Below, one piece after another: positions 14,611-23,300 of a stretch of DNA of 27,569 bases. The stretch spans positions 1-27,569 of the forward strand of contig CALEJY010000328.1 of assembly GCA_937898445.1 (NCBI GenBank), written 5' to 3'. The notes beneath the pieces are model-generated. The model saw only the letters and a list, made by a program, of their open reading frames with translations. It did no database searches and had not been told where the DNA came from. The DNA comes from an uncultured Candidatus Melainabacteria bacterium. GTDB lineage: Bacteria > Cyanobacteriota > Vampirovibrionia > Gastranaerophilales > Gastranaerophilaceae. The position numbers and the translations under genes are program-made. How positions within the stretch are numbered: position 1 is the stretch's first letter; the number at the start of each line of letters is the position of its first letter.

Positions 14611-15389
14611 TATATAATCTGCGAGAATGACAAAAAGTAATCAGATATTATATTTACCAACATTGGTAAAATCCAAACCATAATCGCTGCACCCAAAACA
14701 GGTTTGAACAAGAAACTTAGTTGGAATACGTTTACCTGTGGCGCAGTTTTCGAAATTACACCCAATATAATATCTTGCCCCAATGTTGCAAGAAGTATCG
14801 GAGAAGCAATTTGCAACCCCATAAACAATACATTAGACGACAATTTTACCATATAATCCATATTAACAATTTGGTGCAAAGGAATACTTGTCGCCCCGAG
14901 TGGGAAAATGTCTATACTATGAATTAACGCAGTAATTAACCAATAAACTCCGCCTAATTGGATAAAAATTACCAATCCCAAAAGTTGAAAACATTTACCA
15001 ACAATTGAAACCTGAGATGATGTCGTTGGATCTAAAACCATTGCAGAAGATAGCCCCATCTGCATATTAACCATATCTCCTCCGGCATCTACCGCAAGCA
15101 AAATTAATTGAGCAATATAACCAATCATTGCTCCAACAACAAAATTTAACAAAATTGAAAGCGCAAAAGAACCTTGAATTATTTGTACATCAGGTTTTAC
15201 TGTGCTTGTCAAAATTATTGTCATCAACAAAGCCAAAGCAATTTTGACCATGCCTGGAATTTCTTTTCTGTTAAAAACCGGAGCGAGCCTAAAAAAGCCC
15301 AACAATCTGGCAAAAATAAAAATTCCTGCCGCAAGGTAGGCATTCAACATTGGAAACATTTTCATTAATTCTGATATAATTTGTTCCAC
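14610..15389 (-). CDS. fliR: Flagellar export gate protein FliR
   Basis: 259 aa, the normal FliR length. It is strongly hydrophobic with about six TM stretches. ARLLGFFRLAPVFNRKEIPGMVKIAL at residues 27-52 is the FliR/SctT signature. MIGYIAQLILLAVDAGGDMVNMQMGLSSAMVLDP is the second conserved block, and HQIVNMDYMVKLSSNVLFMGLQIASPILLATL the third. FliR closes the FliP5-Q4-R1 gate in the inner membrane, through which flagellar proteins pass. It follows fliQ with a 5-base gap. The final codons lie in repeat-derived-looking DNA (AGAATGACA), so the last few residues may not be ancestral. Confidence 0.93.
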   Translation of the reverse strand: MEQIISELMKMFPMLNAYLAAGIFIFARLLGFFRLAPVFNRKEIPGMVKIALALLMTIILTSTVKPDVQIIQGSFALSILLNFVVGAMIGYIAQLILLAVDAGGDMVNMQMGLSSAMVLDPTTSSQVSIVGKCFQLLGLVIFIQLGGVYWLITALIHSIDIFPLGATSIPLHQIVNMDYMVKLSSNVLFMGLQIASPILLATLGQDIILGVISKTAPQVNVFQLSFLFKPVLGAAIMVWILPMLVNIISDYFLSFSQII

Positions 15390-15394
15390 TCAAT

Positions 15395-15883
15395 CTACCT
15401 TCCAAGAATTTTATTTGTTTCTACAAAATTAGGTTTTGGCATAGGAGTTTGCGGACTTGCAAAGTACTTAGTCTTTTGTTGTTGATCAATAAACGGAACT
15501 TTACCGGGGTGTTTCATAATATAATCAATATCAGACTGATTTTTGAACTTATCACTCATCTCTCTTTCAAATGGGGAAGTATATTTATAATAGTCTGCCG
15601 GCAAAACGTAAGAATCGTTTTTTGAAACAAGGTTAAACGCCATAGACATTCCATCCATAACAAAGCCCTTTAACATATTGATAAACCCAATTCCACCAAT
15701 AACAATAACAAGGAAAACACCCAAAATTTTTGGAGCAGCTGCAATTGTCTGTTCCTGAACCTGAGTAACCGCTTGCAAAATACCAACAACAAGCCCGATA
15801 CCTGCAGCAACAAGTACGCACGGCATAGATATTGCGAGCATTATCAAAAAGCCTTTTGCTAAATATTCAACTAAAACTTCCAT
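15395..15883 (-). CDS. fliQ: Flagellar export gate protein FliQ with a long C-terminal extension
   Basis: 162 aa; FliQ is normally about 86-90 aa. Residues 1-75 are a complete FliQ: two TM helices (about 12-38 and 52-74) with LVVGILQAVTQVQEQTIAAAPKILGVFLV between and within them. After GFINMLKGFVMDGMSMAF comes an added hydrophilic tail of about 80 residues, rich in Tyr, Lys, Pro and Gln (SYVLPADYYKYTSPFERE to FVETNKILGR). It has no TM helix and no recognised domain. SD AAGAGGAC precedes the ATG. Lies between fliP and fliR in the standard P-Q-R order. The frame is continuous, so the tail is part of the gene, not a misread downstream ORF. Confidence 0.9.
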   Translation of the reverse strand: MEVLVEYLAKGFLIMLAISMPCVLVAAGIGLVVGILQAVTQVQEQTIAAAPKILGVFLVIVIGGIGFINMLKGFVMDGMSMAFNLVSKNDSYVLPADYYKYTSPFEREMSDKFKNQSDIDYIMKHPGKVPFIDQQQKTKYFASPQTPMPKPNFVETNKILGR

Positions 15884-15965
15884 GTGTTTGTCCTCTTTTT
15901 GCTTTTATTGATGGCGGGGGAGCCACCCTACTTTTTTACTTCGTGCCTAACTATCCTGTAACAGA

Positions 15966-16005
15966 CTTTGCCTCTTTGCATCTTAGCATCTTATCTTCTA
16001 GTTAT
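15966..16005. repeat. 8-bp tandem array across the fliP stop codon
   Basis: Plus-strand octamers CTTTGCCT, CTTTGCAT, CTTAGCAT, CTTATCTT, CTAGTTAT. The fliP stop (TAG, 16000-15998) is in the last unit. It lies in the 114-base fliP-fliQ gap, which also holds a GC-rich segment (15910-15930, GGCGGGGGAGCCACCC) with no clear function. Confidence 0.7.
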
Positions 16006-16639
16006 AACTTGTCACCAGTCCCTGAACTATCAACGCCCAGCCATCTACTGCAATGAATATCAGCAGTTTAAACGGCAGAGAAATGATTGTCGGCGATAAC
16101 ATGAACATACCTAAAGCCAACAATATATTTGCGACAACAAGGTCTAATACGATAAACGGTACAAATATAATAAATCCGATTTCAAAAGATGTTTTTAATT
16201 CACTGATAATGAAAGCCGGAGCGACTTGCCAAACTGTTATTTCATCTGGAGATTTTGGCGGTGCGCCTTTTGTTGCCTCGACAAAGAAAGCTAAATCACT
16301 TTCTCTGGTTTGTTTCATCATAAACTCTTTTAACGGTTTTGAACCCTCGTTTATTGCCTCAACAATATTCTGATTTTTTTGGTAAGGAACTGATCCCATA
16401 TCATACATTTTTTGGAAAGTTCCACCCATTGTGTAGAATGTTAAAATCATTGCCAAACCAATAATTACGATTGATGGCGGAACCTGTTGAGTACCCATTG
16501 CAGTTTTTAGCATTGCAAAAACAATGACAAATCTCAAAAAACTTGTCATACAGCAAAAAATCAATGGTATTAATGAGAATACCGTCATTAATATCAACAT
16601 TTGCAATACTGGGTTCATATCTTTTATAATTGTTTCCAT
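15998..16639 (-). CDS. fliP: Flagellar export gate protein FliP
   Basis: 213 aa. Family motifs: FLRFVIVFAMLKTAMGTQQVPPSIVIIGLAMILTFY near the N-terminus, FMMKQTRESDLAFF in the periplasmic part, and LDLVVANILLALGMFMLSPTIISLPFKLLIFIAVDGWALIVQGL at the C-terminus. Many FliP proteins carry a cleavable signal peptide of about 20-30 residues. Here the chain starts almost directly at the first TM helix, as in virulence-type SctR, but the adjacent fliO points to a flagellum. It assembles as a pentamer in the inner-membrane export gate. SD AGAGGAAT is 4-6 bases from ATG and overlaps the end of fliO. Confidence 0.93.
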   Translation of the reverse strand: METIIKDMNPVLQMLILMTVFSLIPLIFCCMTSFLRFVIVFAMLKTAMGTQQVPPSIVIIGLAMILTFYTMGGTFQKMYDMGSVPYQKNQNIVEAINEGSKPLKEFMMKQTRESDLAFFVEATKGAPPKSPDEITVWQVAPAFIISELKTSFEIGFIIFVPFIVLDLVVANILLALGMFMLSPTIISLPFKLLIFIAVDGWALIVQGLVTSYN

Positions 16640-16648
16640 TTTATTCCT

Positions 16649-17077
16649 CTATATGTTATTGATTATGTTTTTAAAAACTTTTTTAGGTTGACGTTTTAGC
16701 TCTCTTTTTGGGAAAGTAACTATTTCCGGCAAATCATCAACACTTGAACTTGTTGTAGCATTTTTTGAACGCAAAATTGTTTTTTCATTCCCTTGAGTTT
16801 CAGCAATATTTTGAACTTCCGGAATATATGAAGAATTACTATCCAACTTTGAAATCAAACTTGTTCTACCAACATCAGAAGCTACCAAAAATCTTTCGTT
16901 ACCGGCTCTTACAACAAAAATTTCTTTACGAGGTCCAACACTGATACAATCTTCTACATTCAAAAACTTTGATTTTGAACCGGTTGTAAAAGAGAATTTT
17001 TTATAAACAAATACAGCTAGGAAAATTATTCCTATCATTGCTGCGGTATAAACTATAAAATTTATCATATATCCCAT
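16649..17077 (-). CDS. fliO: Flagellar biosynthesis protein FliO
   Basis: 142 aa. One TM helix (about residues 5-25, INFIVYTAAMIGIIFLAVFV) is followed by the small FliO beta domain: FLNVEDCISVGPRKEIFVVRAGNERFLVASDVGRTSLISKL. The VxxxxxVGPRKEIxVVxxG...LLVxS pattern is the FliO/FliZ signature. A Lys/Arg-rich tail ends the protein. FliO is an assembly chaperone for the FliP ring and occurs in flagellar, not in virulence type III, systems. This supports calling the operon flagellar. Strong SD (GGGAGGAAC). The ATG at codon 4 is a possible alternative start. Confidence 0.85.
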   Translation of the reverse strand: MGYMINFIVYTAAMIGIIFLAVFVYKKFSFTTGSKSKFLNVEDCISVGPRKEIFVVRAGNERFLVASDVGRTSLISKLDSNSSYIPEVQNIAETQGNEKTILRSKNATTSSSVDDLPEIVTFPKRELKRQPKKVFKNIINNI

Positions 17078-17121
17078 TTGTGTTCCTCCCTCTTATTTGT
17101 TAGATTGAAAATCCAACTTAA

Positions 17122-17153
17122 CTATTGTCTTAAAGCCTTATTGCCTCTATATA
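17122..17153. repeat. Degenerate 8-bp array at the stop of the switch-protein gene
   Basis: Plus-strand units CTATTGTC, TTAAAGCC, TTATTGCC, TCTATATA. More decayed than the arrays at 14571 and 15966 but with the same TGCC core and the same position beside a stop codon (17147-17149). Confidence 0.45.
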
Positions 17154-18340
17154 TCCTCATCTTCTAACTCAAAGTCGCTATAGTCAAATTCATCTTCGTC
17201 AGAATTTTCTCCACCTTCTACATTTTCTTGTGGAACTTGAGTTTCATCCATATCCATATTTTCATCAGAAAAATCATCTGATGTTTCTTGATTTTCTACA
17301 GGTAAAGCATTTTCTGCCGGAGCATTATTTTTCGGAGCTTTTGCAATAACTTCGTCAATCTTCACTCCGTATCTGTCGTTTACAATAACAAGTTCACCTC
17401 TCGCAATTGGTTTGTTTTCAACGCTCAAAGTAACTTTATTGTCATAAATAGAAGTCAAGTCAACAACAAGACCTTCCTCAATATTTTTCAATTCTCCAAG
17501 GGTAATTTTTACGGTATCAAATTGAGCATCCATCTCAACTTCAATACTATCCCAAAGACTTGCATTATCTGTCATTTCTTCACTTCCTCCATCATTATCA
17601 ACCGGAATTACCAGCCCCAAATTCGGGTTTAAGTTAATATCTTTTTCGTAATCTTTAAATTTCAAAACCATGTGTTTTGTATTACTGTTATCAAAAACAA
17701 CAATATCATCAACATCAATATTTTTTACATCAATAAGTTTAAATCTTGTTGAGCCAACTTTTATTGCAACATCAATAATACTTGTTGAAAAATCGCCATA
17801 GTCAAACTTATCTTTTTGTGACGTAACTACATCTGGGTTCAAAAGCTCGTCAGGCAAAGTTATGATAAACTTCGCAACTTCATTTGTCGTAGTATCTTTA
17901 ACCAAAAAAGTTAAATGCACAACATCAAAATTTGAACGTTTCAATTCCGGTGGGGCAGGCGACAAAAATTTCACCATAGAATTAAACATATAATCATTAA
18001 ATGATGTAATAATTTTTGCCTCTAAATCGGTCAATTTGTTCAAATTAAAACGGGAATTCGGTTTACCTAAAGCTCTATCAAGGATAATTCCGACTGCTTT
18101 TTCAGAAGTTCTGAAAAACATATCGTGAAGTTTATCAATACGAACTTTCGTAACAAAATAAGCTTCTTTATCCATCAATGTATTTATATTTTTGCTAATC
18201 CCTATCAAAATAAATTGTAAACCTTCAAGGAAAAATTCATCACTTGATGCTTGAACAACTTGCGGATAATTGCTCGCAAACCAGTTGTACTGTGCGTACA
18301 ACTCTTTATAATCTATTGAATTTGTGATTTGGTTTACCAT
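17147..18340 (-). CDS. FliM/FliN-type flagellar switch protein with two SpoA domains
   Basis: 397 aa. Residues about 75-115 (RTSEKAVGIILDRALGKPN, then LTDLEAKIITSF) resemble the FliM middle domain. Two SpoA (FliN C-terminal) domains follow: about 180-250 (IIDVAIKVGSTRFKLIDVKN...) and about 260-333 (SIEVEMDAQFDTVKITLGEL to IVNDRYGVKIDEVI). The last 60 residues are a very acidic disordered tail (DEDEFDYSDFELEDED). FliM normally has one SpoA and FliN one, so two in one chain recalls SctQ or a FliM-FliN fusion. It would form the C-ring/sorting platform. It heads the fliO-P-Q-R operon. SD AAGGGAT. No convincing promoter was seen upstream. Confidence 0.78.
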   Translation of the reverse strand: MVNQITNSIDYKELYAQYNWFASNYPQVVQASSDEFFLEGLQFILIGISKNINTLMDKEAYFVTKVRIDKLHDMFFRTSEKAVGIILDRALGKPNSRFNLNKLTDLEAKIITSFNDYMFNSMVKFLSPAPPELKRSNFDVVHLTFLVKDTTTNEVAKFIITLPDELLNPDVVTSQKDKFDYGDFSTSIIDVAIKVGSTRFKLIDVKNIDVDDIVVFDNSNTKHMVLKFKDYEKDINLNPNLGLVIPVDNDGGSEEMTDNASLWDSIEVEMDAQFDTVKITLGELKNIEEGLVVDLTSIYDNKVTLSVENKPIARGELVIVNDRYGVKIDEVIAKAPKNNAPAENALPVENQETSDDFSDENMDMDETQVPQENVEGGENSDEDEFDYSDFELEDEDI

Positions 18341-18461
18341 ACTTATCCCTTAGTCTGTATAATGATGAGCTTTCCCCATAAATACAATAGAATAATTCTA
18401 CTTACTTCACATCAATCATTTAATGGATATTTTGAAAAAAGCAAAAAATTTTATTAATGAA

Positions 18462-18493
18462 CTTATCGCCCTATAGTCTTATCGCCTTTTCCT
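18462..18493 (+). repeat. Octamer-spaced repeat in the fliM/N-hemW spacer
   Basis: CTTATCGC, CCTATAGT, CTTATCGC, CTTTTCCT. Two identical units are 16 bases apart. It sits in the 200-base divergent spacer 18341-18540, which otherwise holds only the hemW promoter. Confidence 0.4.
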
Positions 18494-18504
18494 CCATAAA
18501 ACTG

Positions 18505-18532
18505 TTTACTTATCAACTTTACTTGTTATACA
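18505..18532 (+). promoter_or_regulatory. hemW promoter placed for a leaderless mRNA
   Basis: TTTACT (18505-18510), 16 bases, TATACA (18527-18532), with a TGT extension directly before the -10. The hemW ATG begins at 18541, eight bases beyond the -10, where transcription itself would start. No SD is present. Confidence 0.5.
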
Positions 18533-18540
18533 ATCCTTTT

Positions 18541-19629
18541 ATGGCAAAAAATGTTTATATTCACATACCGTTTTGCAAATCAAAATGCAAATACTGTTCA
18601 TTTATTTCGTATCCAAAAATCGAATTAAAAGAGCAATATATAAATGCACTCATCAAAGAAATCCAAACAAAATATAATGGAGAATTATTGAATACATTGT
18701 ATTTTGGAGGCGGAACTCCATCAATTTTGACAGTGGATGAGTTTTCAAGAATTATAAAACTTTTCAACATAAACGAAAACACAGAAATTACATCTGAACT
18801 CAACCCCGAAACTATTACATCAGAATATTTAAAAGGGTTGAAAAGAAGTGGAATAAACCGTTTGAGTTTCGGTTGTCAAACTTTCGATGATGAAATTTTA
18901 AAACTTATTGGCAGGCGACATTCATCAAATGATGTAAAAAAAGCAGTTAAATTAGCGCAAAATGCAGGTTTTGAAAACATCTGCCTTGATTTTATTTACG
19001 GACTTCCGCAACAAACAATTGATGGTTTTGAAAAAGATTTGAAAATTGCAATATCATTGAATATTCAGCATATTTCATTATACGGATTAAAAATTGATGA
19101 AAATTGCTATTTTTACAAAAATCCGCCACAAAATCTTCCTGATGAAGATATTCAAGCCGATATGTATTTAAAAGCCATTGAAACTATGACTAATAACGGA
19201 TTTTCGCACTATGAAATAAGTAATTTTGCAAAAGACGGTTTTCAATCCCGACATAACCTGAATTACTGGGATAACAATACTTATTACGGTTTTGGTGTAG
19301 CTGCTCACGGATATGAAAACGGGACAAGGTATTTTAACCCGACAACATTAGATGAATATATAAATAATCCAACTACTCATAAATCAAGCCACAAACTCTC
19401 TAAACAAGAGCAATTAGAGGAAGAAATTTTTCTAGGATTTAGAAAAATGAGCGGAATAAATGTTGAAAACATAAATAAGAAATTTGATATAGATTTCCGC
19501 AAAAAGTACGCTACGACAATAGATAAGTATATTTCTTATAAGTATCTAAAAGAAACTAATGTAGGTTTTGCACTAACTGACAGTGGAATTTTAATTAGTA
19601 ATGTTATTTTAGCAGAATTTTTAGATTAA
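18541..19629 (+). CDS. hemW: HemW-type radical SAM protein (HemN-like, heme chaperone)
   Basis: 362 aa from the ATG at 18541. An in-frame ATG at 18457 would add 28 residues with no homology to the family and no SD. YIHIPFCKSKCKYCSF carries the CxxxCxxC that binds the SAM [4Fe-4S] cluster (C12, C16, C19). YFGGGTPS, INRLSFGCQTFDDEILKLIGRRHS and GLDFIYGLPQQT-like blocks are family hallmarks. The C-terminal HemW-type winged domain begins near EEEIFLGFRKMSGIN. The extra N-terminal residues of true HemN are missing, so HemW (heme-binding chaperone) is preferred over oxygen-independent coproporphyrinogen oxidase. Heme use in this organism cannot be judged from the window. A bidirectional terminator follows. 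Confidence 0.88.
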   Translation: MAKNVYIHIPFCKSKCKYCSFISYPKIELKEQYINALIKEIQTKYNGELLNTLYFGGGTPSILTVDEFSRIIKLFNINENTEITSELNPETITSEYLKGLKRSGINRLSFGCQTFDDEILKLIGRRHSSNDVKKAVKLAQNAGFENICLDFIYGLPQQTIDGFEKDLKIAISLNIQHISLYGLKIDENCYFYKNPPQNLPDEDIQADMYLKAIETMTNNGFSHYEISNFAKDGFQSRHNLNYWDNNTYYGFGVAAHGYENGTRYFNPTTLDEYINNPTTHKSSHKLSKQEQLEEEIFLGFRKMSGINVENINKKFDIDFRKKYATTIDKYISYKYLKETNVGFALTDSGILISNVILAEFLD

Positions 19630-19654
19630 ACGTTAAAATCTTTGTAATAAAAAA

Positions 19655-19673
19655 AGCCCGCCATAAGCGGACT
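19655..19673. terminator. Bidirectional terminator between hemW and the small membrane-protein gene
   Basis: AGCCCGC (19655-19661), loop CATAA, GCGGACT (19667-19673): six pairs and one C-A mismatch. A T-run follows on the plus strand and an A-run precedes it, so it works in both directions for the convergent genes. Confidence 0.85.
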
Positions 19674-19696
19674 TTTTTGTTTTGTATAAAAATTTT

Positions 19697-20146
19697 CTAT
19701 GCTTCTGGAGCTGCTTTTTCTGCGCCTTCTGCTGCTTTTTCAGCACCATCTGCGGCTTTTGCTTCTGCTGCAGCCTCTTTTTTGCCAAATTTTGAAGCAA
19801 TTGAATCCCAAACACCTTTTGCATTTTCACCAATATTGTGCAACACGTTTTGTGCTTTTTCAGTAAATTTCAATTCTTTGCCTTCTTGAGCAACAACTTT
19901 ATTCAATTTACCTTTACCAACTGCCAAACCTAAACCTGCATAAGCCAAAGCTGCTAAGCCGACAATTGTTCCTATAATAGCAGGAGCTTTACTTTTTTTC
20001 TTTTCTGCACCTTCTTTTTCAAACGAATCTGCCGGAGCATCTGCAACCGGAGCTGCAAATTGTCCTGGAGCATTAATTAAATCTTGTGTATTTTGAGCCG
20101 GCGCAACATCGCCTCTAAAACTTACGCCAGATACAGAATTTATCAT
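19697..20146 (-). CDS. Small hypothetical protein with one TM helix and an Ala/Glu tail
   Basis: 149 aa with an excellent SD (AAAGGAGG). The N-terminus MINSVSGVSFRGD precedes an Ala/Pro-rich segment. One TM helix lies near residues 53-76 (APAIIGTIVGLAALAYAGLG), followed by a helical section (LKFTEKAQNVLHNIGENAKG) and a low-complexity tail of Ala/Glu/Lys with AEKAAEGAEKAA repeats. No family recognised. It stands alone between two divergent or convergent neighbours. The lysines just before the TM helix suggest that the N-terminus stays in the cytoplasm. Confidence 0.7.
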   Translation of the reverse strand: MINSVSGVSFRGDVAPAQNTQDLINAPGQFAAPVADAPADSFEKEGAEKKKSKAPAIIGTIVGLAALAYAGLGLAVGKGKLNKVVAQEGKELKFTEKAQNVLHNIGENAKGVWDSIASKFGKKEAAAEAKAADGAEKAAEGAEKAAPEA

Positions 20147-20312
20147 GAAAAACCTCCTTTTTACACACTTTGGTTATACATATTTAAAACGACTGATAAA
20201 CATATTTTGACTAAAAAGATTTTCTTTTTCAATATTTGTTACAAAAGTTTACAAAAATTTTGGAATATTTTTTTATCCCGTGTCATCTTATATATTGAAA
20301 AGGAGAAAAAGC

Positions 20313-23300
20313 ATGGGAACAGAACAAGAAACACTTATTTATATTGAAGATCAGGACAAACTGGATGCAAGCGTTGCAGCAAATGCATTTGCGCACAAAG
20401 ATGTTAAAAATAGAGCATATATTAATACGCTCGGAGCTGAATTAGCTTTAAAATATCTTGCATCAGAAGATATAGATGTTTCTAATATTTATAATATTCA
20501 TTCAATCAAAAAAATTCTTGAAGAAATGGATATTTCAGACATTATGCTACCAAATATTCACATTGATGTCAGAGTAGTTTTTGATGAGAATGCTATTTTT
20601 GTTCCAAAATCACATTTTGAATATAATCTTGTTCCTGATATCTATCTTGTTTTCTATCTTGCAAAAGATTTGTCACATGTAAAATTCTTAGGCTTTTTCG
20701 ATCCGAAATTAATCAATAAAAACAATGCAAACGACAAATATTATTTTATTGAAAAAGAAAAATTAAGTTCTGCAAAAGATTTGAAAAAATATATTGAAGC
20801 ACACAAAAGCACAACAAACGAAACTCTTTCAGCAGAAGATTATTCAAATTCAGAAAGAATTATCGTTGCAATGTCTGACAATGATATCTCAGAAGCCGAC
20901 AAAAAATATTTAATAAACCAACTTACAAAAAGTGCAGAATTAAGAGATAAATTTATTGAGTATGAAAACTTTGAAACACTTTCATACAAAGCGATGACAG
21001 ATTCTGAAATCAAAAAACCTGAAATTAAAGAAGCCGTTGAAGAAACTCCATCAATAAATGATACCGCAGAAATCGCAGACACTGCAACAGAAGAAGATGT
21101 AACAGATGTTTCAGAAAATCTTGAAATTGACGATATGGAACTTGAACCGATTGCGCCAATTGAAGATATTGCATTAGATGAAGATTTTAATACTGATACA
21201 ACAGATGTTACAGACACAACTGAAACTCCTAAAAATAACGAAAAATCTTCAAACGGAATTGCGGATATCGCAGGTACTGCAATCGCAGGAGCGGCTGCCG
21301 GAGCAATTGTGGGCGCAGCGGCAGGAGCTACAGCAATGGCAGCAGGAGAAGTTGCCGGTTTTGCATCTACTGCAGCAGAATTAGGCGCAGTTGCAGAAAC
21401 AGGTATGAATATCGTTGACAAAGGTGTTGATATTGCAAAAGATTTAGTAACTGGAACAAGCGAAGAAAAAATCTCACTTGATAATATTGAAACACCTGAA
21501 ATTGAAAATACAGCACTCCCTCAAGAAGATATCGCAACAAATTCGATTTCACTTGATGATGTTGACACTTCTGCAATCGACAATATTTCGCTTCCCGAAG
21601 AAAACATAGAAACAGAACAAATTTCTCTAGATAATGTTGAAATCCCTGAACCGAATGCTGGAGAAGACTTTATTGATCAAATTGATAACAAGATTTCTTT
21701 TGACGACATTGATACAAATGTTGCAGAAAATATAGCAGAACCACTTAACATTGACGAAGAAAAAGTATCTCTTAACGAGGTTGATACAACAAACATTGAA
21801 CCTTTAGAAAATCTAGATGAACAAGTTGATATTAACGAAAATTCTATTTCTTTAGATGATGTTGATGTTTCTAACATTGAAACACTTAATCCGAAAGACG
21901 ATTTCCAAGAAGAAACAATTTCTTTTGACAATATCGATTTAGACACAACAAATATCTCGGAAGAAAATCTAAATATAGATACAAACGCAACAGAAGAAAA
22001 ACTTTCTTTCAATGATGTTCAAGAAAAAGAAAGCGAAACTCAAGACGAAAATTCTAACGTAGAAGAAACAATATCACTTGACAATATTCCTCAAACAGAT
22101 GTTGAAGAACTTGATACATCTGATTTTATGGATGATGTTGTATCTCTTGATGATATGGATTTGAACCTTGAAGAAACCGGACTTAACGAAACAACCGAAA
22201 TCGCAGATAACATTGAACCGCTTGATATTTCAGAAACAGTTAAAACAGAAAATTCTGAACCGGTTGCTAATACAGAAGAAAACAAAGAAGGTTTTGGCAA
22301 AAACTTGCTAGAAAATCTAACTCCTGAAAATCTTGACAATATTTCAATTGAAGATTTGGGATTGGATGATGAAAATTTACCTGAAACAAACGCAGAAGAC
22401 ATTTCTTCAAATGATTTGTTATCTCAAATTGACGATATCCTAAATTCTTCTGCTACATCTGATACACCGGTAGAAGTTCCGCAAAATGAAACAACAGATA
22501 CCAATGTTTCATTAGACGATATTCCTGATATTTCTGATTTGGCAGAAACTCCTGTTACTACAGATGAAAACCCAAATGCAGAAATTCTCGACAATATAGA
22601 AAACCTTTCTGACAACGTTGAAGAACCAACTATTTCAGAGGATAATTCAGAAGAAGAAAGTAACGCTACTGATGGAATGCTTGCTGATATTGACGATCTT
22701 TTGGGTGGTGGATTTGATAGCGAAGAAAATTCGGCTGAACCTCAAGTTCCACAAGAAAGCCCCGAAAACGTTGAAGATAACGAAAATATCGGAGTATTGT
22801 TCAACGATACAGATCCTGTTACAGATGCAGAATTGGACAACATTGAAGAAGATGTTCAGTCACAATCTATTCCTGGTGCAGCATTGATGAACAAGCCAAA
22901 AACAAATAAAAACACAATTATTGTTGCAGCAGCTCTTGTTACAGTTCTTGCTGCAGCATCAGCAGTTTTGATGCTTAAACCAAAAGCTGATAATGCAGCC
23001 GATGTTGTAGAACCAATCGCTACAACTCAAACTCCAACAGACAATGTTCCTGCAACACCAACTGATACAGAAAATATTTTGGCAAACACTCCTGATATCA
23101 AAAAAGATGCAAATAACATTCAAAAAGCTCAGCCACAAGAACTTAAAAACACTGCAATAAAACCAAAACAAGGCGCAAGAGAATCTTATATGGATGTAAG
23201 CAAATTGGTTTGGGATGTACCTGATAGCCTATCATACAGTACAAAAATGCAAAATTATTTAAGAACTGCCGGCAAAAGTATTAAATTGTCACTTTCAGCA

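Noticed and set aside
14571..16005. CRISPR array
   Set aside because: Units are 8 bp, degenerate and without spacers; no cas genes.
14610..18340. Virulence-type (non-flagellar) type III secretion operon
   Set aside because: The FliP form, the two-SpoA protein and the long FliQ are suggestive, but fliO is flagellum-specific and a sigma-28-type promoter is present elsewhere in the window.
18457..18540. 28-residue N-terminal extension of HemW
   Set aside because: HemW homology begins at MAKNVYIHIPFC. The extension lies over the promoter and an octamer-type repeat and has no SD.
20262..20289. ECF-type promoter (GGAAT...CGTGTC) for autoregulation of the sigma operon
   Set aside because: The distance between the two elements is about 11 bases, too short for the usual 16-17; the match is probably chance in AT-rich DNA.
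20840..21421. 193-codon Ala/Ser-rich open frame on the minus strand
   Set aside because: Antisense shadow of the DUF1822-like gene (GCA/GAA codons read backwards). No SD.
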